A DNA stretch of 7,375 bases, taken from positions 1-7,375 of the forward strand of contig JAJRQX010000172.1 of the NCBI GenBank assembly GCA_024280065.1, read 5' to 3'. The stretch comes from Aquificota bacterium (GTDB taxonomy: Bacteria > Aquificota > Aquificia > Aquificales > Aquificaceae). The position numbers were made by a program, and so were the translations under genes. This document shows, piece by piece, positions 1-5,624 of the stretch (positions are counted from its first letter, which is position 1; every line of letters starts with the position of its first letter). The notes beneath the pieces are model-generated. The model was given only the letters and a program-made list of their open reading frames with translations, was not told where the DNA came from and ran no database searches.

Positions 1-59
1 CACTGATCTTCTTTATAACAGCGAAAGCCCTCGTCCACGGCATAAGGAGATACGGTTAA
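1..59 (+). CDS. pstA: Phosphate ABC transporter permease PstA, C-terminal end (partial)
   Basis: An open frame enters from the left edge and ends at the TAA at 57-59. The readable 18 residues begin with a hydrophobic run (LIFFITAKALV) and end with a basic tail (HGIRRYG). That is how the last transmembrane helix and cytoplasmic tail of an inner-membrane ABC permease normally look. The next gene, 12 bases downstream in the same frame, is a clear pstB, and pstA is the usual gene just before pstB. PstA would form half of the phosphate channel together with PstC. The fragment is too short to identify by itself, so the name rests mainly on position. Confidence 0.7.
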   Translation, partial: LIFFITAKALVHGIRRYG

Positions 60-71
60 AATAGTTCTCTG

Positions 72-839
72 ATGGAAACCCCTGTAAAGATAGAGGTCAG
101 GAACTTCAACTTCTACTACGGGGACTTTCACGCTCTTAAGGACATAAACATGAGGATCTACGAGAACCAGGTGACCGCGATAATAGGTCCTTCCGGCTGT
201 GGCAAGACGACGCTACTCAGGAGCTTCAACAGGATGCATGACCTCTACCCGGGAAACAGGTATGAGGGGGAGATAATCCTCTACCCTGACGGGATAAACA
301 TAATAGACAGAAGCGTTGATCCGATAGCTATAAGGATGCGGATAGGCATGGTCTTTCAGAAGCCCAATCCCTTTCCCAAGTCCATATACGAGAACGTTGC
401 CTATGGTCTGAGGATAAAGGGCATAAAAAAGAAGAGCATCCTTGACGAGAAGGTGGAGGAGGCACTAAGGGCCGCTGCCCTGTGGGAAGAGGTGAGGGAC
501 AGACTCCACGAGAACGCCTACTCTCTATCGGGAGGACAGCAGCAGAGACTCTGCATAGCGAGGGCGATAGCTGTTGAACCCGAGGTCCTTCTCTTTGACG
601 AACCAACGTCCGCCCTAGACCCTATCTCCACAGCCAAGATAGAGGAGCTGGTAGTTGAGTTGAAGAAAAGGCTCACCATAGTTATAGTCACCCATAACAT
701 GCAACAGGCGGCAAGAGTATCGGACTACACAGCCTTTATGTATATGGGCGAGCTGGTGGAGTTTGGCCCGACCGAGAAGATATTTACCAAACCTGACAGC
801 AAGCTCACCGAGGAATACATAACGGGCAGGTTCGGGTGA
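72..839 (+). CDS. pstB: Phosphate ABC transporter ATP-binding protein PstB
   Basis: This 255-residue protein is the ATPase of the PstSCAB high-affinity phosphate importer, acting on the cytoplasmic face of the PstC/PstA channel. All ABC motifs are intact: Walker A GPSGCGKT at residues 39-46, Q-loop Q96 in the PstB-typical stretch [20 protein letters not shown], signature LSGGQQ at 152-157, Walker B VLLFDE at 172-177, D-loop SALD at 180-183 and the switch His at 208 (VTHNM). The length is normal for the family. ATG at 72 is the only good start, because the pstA stop at 57-59 lies in the same frame. There is no Shine-Dalgarno sequence at the usual distance; AAGGAG lies about 22 bases upstream inside pstA, so translation probably depends on coupling. 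Its stop overlaps the ATG of the next gene. I saw no Pho box, but the operon start lies outside the window. Confidence 0.97.
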   Translation: METPVKIEVRNFNFYYGDFHALKDINMRIYENQVTAIIGPSGCGKTTLLRSFNRMHDLYPGNRYEGEIILYPDGINIIDRSVDPIAIRMRIGMVFQKPNPFPKSIYENVAYGLRIKGIKKKSILDEKVEEALRAAALWEEVRDRLHENAYSLSGGQQQRLCIARAIAVEPEVLLFDEPTSALDPISTAKIEELVVELKKRLTIVIVTHNMQQAARVSDYTAFMYMGELVEFGPTEKIFTKPDSKLTEEYITGRFG

Positions 840-1678
840 TGCCTCTCCTGTCAGGTAGCATCCTCCTTGAAGTGGCAAACACTTACTGCTTTGCGGTCCC
901 GGCCTTCAGTATAGACATACCGGACCTCCTCTCTCCCATTCTTGAGGAGGTACACCTTGAGGGGTCTCCAGCATTCATACACATAAGGGCAGAACGGTTG
1001 CATGATCGGGACGCAACCTACCTCGTTGATGCCGTCAGATCGTCCCTGGAGAGGAGCGAGGTCCCCGCATCCCTGCACCTTGAGGGGGTAAGGGAGATTA
1101 CGGAGGTGGTGTTCGCGTTAAGGTTCGGCTTCACATCCCTCAGCCTTGACAACTCGGAGAGAAACCTTGAGGAGAGCGTGGAGTTCACAAGGAAGGTGAT
1201 CTCACTCTGCACACCTTCCGGCGTTTCCGTGGAGGCCGATGCAGGAGGCCCAAAGGGGTCTTCTCCGGACATAAAGGTGGAGTTCGTCAGGAGAACCGGG
1301 GTTCACTCCCTGATCCTTGAACCTGATGAGATAACACCCGTAAAGGGACTCCTTGACATCCCTGTGTCCCTGAAGGACGTTCCGGCCAGATACTATGAGT
1401 ATGTCCTTGAGACCAGCAGGTTGGGAGGGAGGCCGGAACTTAAAGAAGGGTTCACGGATGAGGAGGTGAGACGTCTAGTTGAGGCTGGTGCCAACAAGGT
1501 GGTTACCTGGGAGGACATCTGTCTAGCCTTTAACGCGGGTCTCAGAAGCTCCCTTTACAACAGGAGAGAGATCTTGGAACCAAAGGAAACTCTTAGGCCT
1601 GCCCTTGAGCGTGTTAGGGACCTGGTCAGGAGACGTATAAAGGTCTGCGGCAGCTCGGGCAGGGCATCACTTTTCTGA
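839..1678 (+). CDS. Class II fructose-bisphosphate aldolase-like protein lacking metal-binding and catalytic residues
   Basis: This 279-residue protein follows the class II aldolase (TIM-barrel) pattern from end to end. It has an N-terminal LLEVA...FAVPAFSID like the family's YAVPAFN, then GFTSLSLD at 97-104, GVSVEADAG at 128-136, ANKVVTWED at 218-226 and a C-terminal IKVCGSSGRA at 267-276 like the family's IKLFGSAGKA. However, the HLDHG motif (catalytic Asp and zinc His) reads HLEGV at 80-84, VEAELG reads VEADAG, the GTSHG zinc His is absent from the region after TGVHSL, and the HGGSG zinc His motif reads SLKDVPA at 177-183. It is therefore unlikely to be a metal-dependent aldolase; its role is unknown. 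Start chosen at ATG 839, which overlaps the pstB TGA (TGATG) and gives the family-typical MPLLSG start; a GTG three bases earlier adds only one residue. The overlap implies translational coupling to pstB. Its 3' end overlaps the convergent cytochrome gene by 12 bases. Confidence 0.85.
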   Translation: MPLLSGSILLEVANTYCFAVPAFSIDIPDLLSPILEEVHLEGSPAFIHIRAERLHDRDATYLVDAVRSSLERSEVPASLHLEGVREITEVVFALRFGFTSLSLDNSERNLEESVEFTRKVISLCTPSGVSVEADAGGPKGSSPDIKVEFVRRTGVHSLILEPDEITPVKGLLDIPVSLKDVPARYYEYVLETSRLGGRPELKEGFTDEEVRRLVEAGANKVVTWEDICLAFNAGLRSSLYNRREILEPKETLRPALERVRDLVRRRIKVCGSSGRASLF

Positions 1679-2155
1679 CCGGACCTGTCTCTGGAGCTCC
1701 TTTACCTTTCTGAAGAGGTCGTCCCATCTGTCCGAAAACCTGTAGTATAACCACTTTGCTACTGCTGTCTTGTCCTCCTCGGACATACCCTGGCCTATCG
1801 GGGGCATTACTCCGAAGAAAACGTAGGCCGCCTTGAAGCAAACACCCTTTTCTCTTGAAGGGTTTGTTATGTAGTCCTTTACAAACTCCACGAACTCTAC
1901 CTCCGTAGGATAAAACTTCTTTATCCTCGCAGATACCAAGTTCATGGGAGGTGCATCTATGTTCTGGGGTCTCTCTCCTTTCAGAACCTTGAGCCTCGCC
2001 TTTAGAAACTCCCACAGGGAAGCCCGCTCCATATGACAGAGAGAACAGCTCTGCCTGAACACTTCATACCCGCGTTTTATGGCCTCGTGGTCCACTTCCT
2101 GTCCGTAAGCTGAAAATAAGACCGCCAGAATAATTAAGAATTTTAGAATATTCAT
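1667..2155 (-). CDS. Secreted monoheme cytochrome c (class I-like)
   Basis: This 162-residue protein begins with a Sec signal peptide (one basic Lys, hydrophobic residues 6-15, probable cleavage after AYG at 16-18), so it should work in the periplasm as an electron carrier. One heme-c attachment site, CSLCH, lies at 37-41 with His41 as the proximal ligand. The distal ligand is most likely Met117 in GVMPPIGQGMSEEDKTAVAK, followed by the usual C-terminal helix (AVAKWLYYRF). A charged tail of about 20 residues (DDLFRKVKELQRQVRSEK) extends beyond the normal fold and may be helical. An insert of roughly 50 residues between the heme site and the Met region makes it longer than a typical c551 or c6. 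It appears to be a single-gene unit with its own promoter just upstream. The partner is not visible. The heme protein assignment is firm; the pathway is not known. Confidence 0.9.
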   Translation of the reverse strand: MNILKFLIILAVLFSAYGQEVDHEAIKRGYEVFRQSCSLCHMERASLWEFLKARLKVLKGERPQNIDAPPMNLVSARIKKFYPTEVEFVEFVKDYITNPSREKGVCFKAAYVFFGVMPPIGQGMSEEDKTAVAKWLYYRFSDRWDDLFRKVKELQRQVRSEK

Positions 2156-2162
2156 ATTATTT

Positions 2163-2191
2163 AATTTATGATTAGAGGAGCTTTAAGTCAA
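2163..2191 (-). promoter_or_regulatory. Sigma-70-type promoter of the cytochrome c gene
   Basis: On the minus strand, TTGACT (2191-2186) and TAAATT (2168-2163) are separated by exactly 17 bases, a good match to the housekeeping -35/-10 pattern. Only seven bases lie between the -10 box and the ATG at 2155, so transcription would begin at or within a base or two of the start codon. There is no room for a Shine-Dalgarno sequence. Confidence 0.6.
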
Positions 2192-2192
2192 C

Positions 2193-2198
2193 TATAAT
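2193..2198 (+). promoter_or_regulatory. Putative -10 box of the kinase gene
   Basis: TATAAT, the perfect -10 consensus, ends six bases before the ATG at 2205. The matching -35 region around 2170-2176 is poor. If used, transcription starts on the start codon itself and the mRNA is leaderless. It lies beside the -35 box of the divergent cytochrome promoter, so RNA polymerase could not occupy both at once. Confidence 0.45.
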
Positions 2199-2204
2199 CT
2201 CCCT

Positions 2205-2732
2205 ATGGCAAGGGTGGTCGTTGTCTTCGGCCTTTCGGGTTCAGGGAAGTCTTTTGTGGCGAGTATACTGAGCGAAGAATTCGGCTACGAGTGGATCAGG
2301 AGCGATGTTATCAGAAAGGAGCTGGCGGGTATAGGACCTACGGAAAGTGCCAGGGCCGAGTTCGGGAAAGGCATATACACGGAAGAGATGACGAGGAGAG
2401 TTTACGAGGAGATGGTAAGGAGGGCTGCGTCCTGCCTAAAGACTGGTGGGAAGGTCGTCCTGGATGCCACATTCTTGAAGAGGTGGCAGAGGGAGCTGGT
2501 CACCTCTTCCTTTGATAGACCCCTCTTCATACTTGTCTGGGCCAGCGAGGAGGAGATAAAGAGGAGGTTGAGCAACAGAGAGGACGTTTCCGACGCTGAC
2601 TTCAACATATACCTTAAACAGAAGGAGGTCTTTGAACCTCCGGAGGAGATAAGCTACGTTAAACTCAGCACCGAAAGGAACAAGGTCCAGATAAGGAGAC
2701 TACTTGAGGACCTCCTCAAGGATGACCCTTGA
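2205..2732 (+). CDS. Stand-alone P-loop (AAA_33-type) predicted kinase
   Basis: This 175-residue protein has a Walker A motif GLSGSGKS at 9-16, an RSDVIRKEL stretch at 32-40 typical of small nucleotide- or sugar-kinase-like folds, an AEFGKGIYTEEMTRRVYEEM segment at 51-70, a Walker B-like strand VVLDATFLKR at 84-93, and a lid-type stretch NREDVSDAD at 124-132. This series of motifs matches the predicted kinase domain (COG0645) that in many bacteria forms the C-terminal half of a fusion with an aminoglycoside phosphotransferase-like domain (COG2187). Here it stands alone and no such partner is in the window. The substrate of the family is not established, so only ATP-dependent phosphotransfer can be suggested. 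There is no Shine-Dalgarno near the ATG; a TATAAT box sits six bases upstream. The 3' end overlaps convergent murG by 33 bases. A zeta-type toxin is less likely. Confidence 0.88.
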   Translation: MARVVVVFGLSGSGKSFVASILSEEFGYEWIRSDVIRKELAGIGPTESARAEFGKGIYTEEMTRRVYEEMVRRAASCLKTGGKVVLDATFLKRWQRELVTSSFDRPLFILVWASEEEIKRRLSNREDVSDADFNIYLKQKEVFEPPEEISYVKLSTERNKVQIRRLLEDLLKDDP

Positions 2733-3755
2733 TGCGTTCGGGTGTGCGAACTTCCCTATGTTCTCGCTCATGGCTCCGTGGTTATTCACGATCCTGTCAA
2801 CCGCTCTTATAACCCTCTCAAGGGTTGCCTCCTCCTGCCTGAGGACTATGCCTCCGCCCAGCTCCTCTATCTCCTTACCGTTGTAGAACTGGTGGTCTCC
2901 CGCGGCGTGAGGATAGGGTATCATGAGGGCGGGGATTTTGAACAGGGATAACTCGGTAAGGGTTGACGACCCAGCCCTGACCACCGCGATGTCAACCGCG
3001 GAGTAAACAACGCCCATGTCCGTTCTGAAGGGGAATACCTTGATTTTTTCCATGCCCTCCGTCATCTCCCTCATCCTTTGGAAATCCTTATCTCCGGTGA
3101 TTACGAGCGTCTGGACTCCGGTCTTCTTTGCGAACTCCACAGCGAGGGAATTTATGAACTTAGCTCCCTGACTACCCCCCATAAAGAGGAACACAGGAGA
3201 GGAGGGGTCAAAGCCCAGGACCTCCTTGGCGCTTTTCTTGTTTATCTTAGCCTCCTTCAGCTCCTTCCTGATCGGAAGCCCCGTTCTTATCACGTGATCT
3301 CCGCTGAAGAACCTCTTTGTGTGCTCAAAGGTTATAAAGACCTTCCTGGCCACCATGTAAAAAACCCTGTTGGTCGCACTCGGGACAGAGTTCTGCTCGT
3401 GGAGGTAGAGAGGTTTTCCCTTTGAGAGGGTAGCAAGACCGACAGGGACGCTTACGTAACCTCCGAGTATGAGGGACCTGAACTCACCATCAAGGCAGGA
3501 TCTTAACTTCAAAAAACCTTTAAAGAAGCTCCCGGTTGCCTTCAACCTTTCTTTAATGGGAACTCCCCTCAGGGGATAGACCCGAAGGAAGAGTCTCTCT
3601 GAGGGTATTAAACTCTCAAGCTTTCTTTCTATGCCCCTCTCCGCACCCACATAGAAGGTTTCAACACCCATATCTTTGGCCTCTCCAAGAAGGGCAAGGG
3701 CAGGAAAGAAATGACCTCCTGTCCCTCCTCCGGATATGACTACCCTCATCCGCAT
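2700..3755 (-). CDS. murG: UDP-N-acetylglucosamine--undecaprenyl-pyrophosphoryl-MurNAc-pentapeptide transferase MurG
   Basis: MurG is the peripheral inner-membrane glycosyltransferase (GT28) that adds GlcNAc to lipid I to give lipid II, the last cytoplasmic step of peptidoglycan synthesis. The 351 residues have the normal length and motifs: N-terminal GGGTGGHFFPALAL at 9-22, GGYVSVPVGLA at 98-108, LHEQNSVPSATNR at 118-130, the linker GGSQGA at 193-198, and the C-terminal UDP-GlcNAc site RAGSSTLTELS (260-270) followed by PYPHAAGDHQFYNG (280-293). Two starts are possible: ATG at 3755 (MRMRVV) or ATG at 3749 (MRVVISGGG). The shorter one fits the family's usual N-terminus better and would sit eight bases after a TAGAAT box (3763-3758). 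Neither has a Shine-Dalgarno. Its last 33 bases overlap the kinase gene antisense. It is not in a mur/fts cluster here. Confidence 0.96.
   Translation of the reverse strand: MRMRVVISGGGTGGHFFPALALLGEAKDMGVETFYVGAERGIERKLESLIPSERLFLRVYPLRGVPIKERLKATGSFFKGFLKLRSCLDGEFRSLILGGYVSVPVGLATLSKGKPLYLHEQNSVPSATNRVFYMVARKVFITFEHTKRFFSGDHVIRTGLPIRKELKEAKINKKSAKEVLGFDPSSPVFLFMGGSQGAKFINSLAVEFAKKTGVQTLVITGDKDFQRMREMTEGMEKIKVFPFRTDMGVVYSAVDIAVVRAGSSTLTELSLFKIPALMIPYPHAAGDHQFYNGKEIEELGGGIVLRQEEATLERVIRAVDRIVNNHGAMSENIGKFAHPNASRVILEEVLK
2703..2720. other. Perfect inverted repeat in the kinase/murG 3' overlap
   Basis: CTTGAGGA and TCCTCAAG, separated by CC, can fold into a 7-bp stem with an ACCT loop on either strand. 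It lies in the final codons of both convergent genes. No T-run follows on either strand, so it is not a standard intrinsic terminator, though it is placed where a bidirectional 3' end structure would be expected. It may simply reflect Leu-Glu-rich coding. Confidence 0.35.
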
Positions 3756-3772
3756 AAATTCTATTAGAACAC

Positions 3773-3780
3773 GAGGAGGT
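3773..3780 (+). promoter_or_regulatory. Strong ribosome binding site fixing the small cytochrome start
   Basis: GAGGAGGT is a near-full match to the 16S rRNA 3' end and lies seven bases before ATG 3788. This favours 3788 over the in-frame GTG at 3779, which overlaps the site itself. It is the clearest Shine-Dalgarno sequence in the window; most neighbouring genes have none. Confidence 0.75.
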
Positions 3781-3787
3781 GGGAGCC

Positions 3788-4036
3788 ATGGGTAAGGTTG
3801 TCCTTATCTTGGCCTTGGTCCAGATCGCCCTTTCATCGGAAGGTAAGGTCCTGTTTGAGACTCACTGTATGAAGTGCCACGCCCAGAACAGTCCGAAACC
3901 CCTAACCTATCTTAAAGAGAAGTACAGGAACAACCCGCAGGCTGTAATAAACCTCGCTAAAAGGTGTCCTTGGGGAAGGGATCTTAGCGAGATGGAAATA
4001 AAGATTATAGCGGAATGGCTTTCGGGCAAAAAGTAA
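3788..4036 (+). CDS. Very small secreted cytochrome c with a Cys in place of the axial Met
   Basis: This 82-residue precursor has a signal peptide (Lys3, hydrophobic core 4-15, probable cleavage after ALS at 14-16) and leaves a mature protein of about 66 residues, near the lower limit for a cytochrome c. The heme site is CMKCH at 27-31. The C-terminal part RCPWGRDLSEMEIKIIAEWL lines up with the usual MPP-x-LS-EE-x-LAEWL ending of class I cytochromes, but the axial Met is replaced by Cys60. The remaining Met residues (Met28 inside the heme motif, Met69 in the last helix) are badly placed. His/Cys ligation, as known in SoxA and TsdA, is therefore possible and would give a low potential. It heads a plus-strand cluster with dksA starting 12 bases later, and diverges from murG. 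The partner and function are unknown; the heme-binding call is firm. Confidence 0.87.
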   Translation: MGKVVLILALVQIALSSEGKVLFETHCMKCHAQNSPKPLTYLKEKYRNNPQAVINLAKRCPWGRDLSEMEIKIIAEWLSGKK

Positions 4037-4042
4037 TATACT
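4037..4042 (+). promoter_or_regulatory. Putative internal -10 box before dksA
   Basis: TATACT follows the cytochrome stop codon directly and ends six bases before the dksA ATG at 4049. No convincing -35 box is visible. The spacing is the same as at the kinase gene and would again yield a leaderless transcript, letting dksA be expressed apart from the cytochrome. Confidence 0.35.
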
Positions 4043-4048
4043 TTAAGT

Positions 4049-4411
4049 ATGAAACACCTTACGGAGGAACAGATAAGAGACCTGAGGGAAACCCTTATAA
4101 GGATGAGAGAGAAGCTGATAGCATCAGCCCGGGAGCAGATAAGGGACCCCTCCAACGTGACCTTTGAAGGAGGAGATGAGATAGACAGGGCGGACCTTGA
4201 GGGGGAGAGGTATCTCACCTTCAGGATAAAGGGAAGGGAGGCGAGGCTCCTCCACAAGATAGACTACGCCCTTATGAAGATGGACGCAGGGACCTACGGT
4301 GTCTGTGAGAACTGCGGAGTCCAGATACCCTTTGAAAGGCTCAAGGCAAGACCTGTAACGACGATGTGTATAGAATGTAAGGAGCTTGAAGAGGAAATGG
4401 AAGATGACTGA
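4049..4411 (+). CDS. dksA: DksA/TraR-family zinc-finger transcription factor
   Basis: This 120-residue protein belongs to the DksA family, which enters the RNA polymerase secondary channel and, with ppGpp, adjusts transcription of stable RNA and amino acid genes. A long N-terminal helix (5-32) leads into the coiled-coil tip DEIDRADLE at 43-51. This keeps Asp43, Asp46 and Ala48, equivalent to E. coli DksA Asp71, Asp74 and Ala76, which are needed for activity. The C-terminal four-cysteine zinc finger is complete: CENC at 86-89 and CIEC at 107-110, with GTYGVC and ARPVTTMC as typical flanks. It is shorter than E. coli DksA (151 residues) but ordinary for many bacteria. No Shine-Dalgarno precedes the ATG. 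Its last eight bases overlap the alaC start, suggesting coupling. Whether it responds to ppGpp here is an inference. Confidence 0.93.
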   Translation: MKHLTEEQIRDLRETLIRMREKLIASAREQIRDPSNVTFEGGDEIDRADLEGERYLTFRIKGREARLLHKIDYALMKMDAGTYGVCENCGVQIPFERLKARPVTTMCIECKELEEEMEDD

Positions 4412-5624
4412 GAGAGACATGGACTGGGCCTTCCCAAGGATAAGGAGGCTCCCCCCTTACGTCTTTGCGGTTGTGAACGAGCTCAAGTATAAGCTGAGGC
4501 GCCAGGGTGAGGACATAATAGACTTGGGTATGGGGAACCCGACCATCCCCCCAGCCAAACACATAATAGACAAGCTCTGCGAGGTAGCCCAGCGCCCTAA
4601 TGTACACGGCTACTCCTCCTCAAAAGGTATACCCAGGCTCAGGAAGGCCATATGCGACTTCTACGAGAGGAGGTTCGGTGTAAAGCTGGACCCGGAAAGG
4701 GAGGCGATAATGACCATAGGTGCAAAGGAGGGCTACTCTCACCTGATGCTCGCCATGATAACTCCCGGAGACTCCATAATAGTCCCGAACCCAACCTACC
4801 CGATCCACTACTACGCTCCCATAATAGCCGGAGGTGAGGTAAGGTCCATACCCATAGTATTTGAAGAAGGTCAGGACCCTCAGGAGGAGTTCCTTAGACG
4901 CCTATACCAGACCGTAAAGGAGTCCATGCCACAGCCCAAGGCAATAGTTGTCAGCTTCCCACACAACCCGACCACCATCTGCGTTGAGAAGGACTTCTTC
5001 AGAGAGCTTGTGAGGTTTGCGAAGGAGAAGGGTATATGGATAGTCCATGATTTTGCCTACGCGGACATAGCCTTTGACGGCTACAGACCTCCCTCAATCC
5101 TTGAAGTGGAGGGTGCGAAGGACGTGGCCATAGAATTCTACTCCATGTCCAAGGGCTTCTCCATGGCCGGGTGGAGGATAGCCTTTGCGGTCGGAAACGA
5201 GAGGCTGATAAAGAACTTAGCCCACCTGAAGAGCTACCTTGACTACGGTGTCTTCACACCAATACAGGTCGCGGCCATAATAGCCCTTGACAGCCCCTAC
5301 GAGATAGTCAGAAAGAACGCGGAGATCTACCAGAGGAGGCGGGACGTCCTCGTTGAGGGGTTAAACAAACTGGGGTGGCAGGTGGAAAGGCCCAAGGGGT
5401 CCATGTTTGTCTGGGCCAAGATACCTGAATGGGTGGGGATGAACTCCCTTGACTTCTCCATGTTCCTCCTCAAGGAGGCTAAGGTTGCTGTATCCCCCGG
5501 CATAGGTTTCGGAGAATACGGAGAGGGCTACGTGAGGTTCGCCCTCGTTGAGAACGAGCTGAGGATAAAGCAAGCTATAAGGGGTATAAGGAGAGCCTTC
5601 AGGAAGATCCAGGCTACGGTATGA
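4404..5624 (+). CDS. alaC: Pyridoxal-phosphate aminotransferase, AlaC-type (glutamate--pyruvate)
   Basis: This fold-type I aminotransferase of 406 residues closely follows the E. coli AlaC sequence pattern: [10 protein letters not shown] near the start, [12 protein letters not shown] at 35-46, [54 protein letters not shown] with Asn188, VHDFAYADI with Asp216 and Tyr219, and the PLP lysine Lys250 in [14 protein letters not shown]-terminal FALVEN segment carries the substrate carboxylate Arg378. AlaC makes alanine from pyruvate and glutamate; related enzymes act on aspartate or LL-diaminopimelate, so substrate choice is not proven. I chose ATG 4404, which has GAGGAA seven bases upstream and overlaps the dksA stop by eight bases. 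A TTG at 4386 would add six atypical residues, and ATG 4419 is also possible. Its stop overlaps the pabC ATG (ATGA). Confidence 0.92.
   Translation: MTERDMDWAFPRIRRLPPYVFAVVNELKYKLRRQGEDIIDLGMGNPTIPPAKHIIDKLCEVAQRPNVHGYSSSKGIPRLRKAICDFYERRFGVKLDPEREAIMTIGAKEGYSHLMLAMITPGDSIIVPNPTYPIHYYAPIIAGGEVRSIPIVFEEGQDPQEEFLRRLYQTVKESMPQPKAIVVSFPHNPTTICVEKDFFRELVRFAKEKGIWIVHDFAYADIAFDGYRPPSILEVEGAKDVAIEFYSMSKGFSMAGWRIAFAVGNERLIKNLAHLKSYLDYGVFTPIQVAAIIALDSPYEIVRKNAEIYQRRRDVLVEGLNKLGWQVERPKGSMFVWAKIPEWVGMNSLDFSMFLLKEAKVAVSPGIGFGEYGEGYVRFALVENELRIKQAIRGIRRAFRKIQATV

Noticed and set aside
836..838. GTG start one codon before ATG 839 for the aldolase-like gene
   Set aside because: It adds only one residue; ATG 839 gives the family-typical MPLLSG start and the common TGATG coupling.
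1693..1700. GGAGCTCC palindrome near the aldolase-like/cytochrome junction as a terminator
   Set aside because: Only 8 bases with no loop or T-run; it is within cytochrome coding sequence.
1626..2015. Minus-strand open frame overlapping the cytochrome c gene in another frame
   Set aside because: The other frame encodes a signal peptide and heme motif; this one has a low-complexity composition and no domain.
2205..2732. Zeta-type toxin identity for the small kinase
   Set aside because: It has a P-loop of the same broad type, but no antitoxin gene sits beside it and the other motifs fit the COG0645 predicted kinase better.
3078..3425. Plus-strand open frame antisense to murG
   Set aside because: It is opposite conserved murG motifs with no ribosome binding site or known pattern.
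3779..3787. GTG start at 3779 for the small cytochrome
   Set aside because: The GTG overlaps the strong GAGGAGGT ribosome binding site, which is correctly spaced for ATG 3788.
4386..4403. TTG start at 4386 for alaC
   Set aside because: It adds a basic MKRKWK stretch not typical of the family and lacks a ribosome binding site, while ATG 4404 has GAGGAA at good spacing.
5465..5478. Inverted repeat CCTCCT-CA-AGGAGG inside alaC
   Set aside because: It is explained by preferred codons for a Leu-Leu-Lys-Glu stretch (CTC CTC AAG GAG); similar palindromes arise elsewhere in the window for the same reason.
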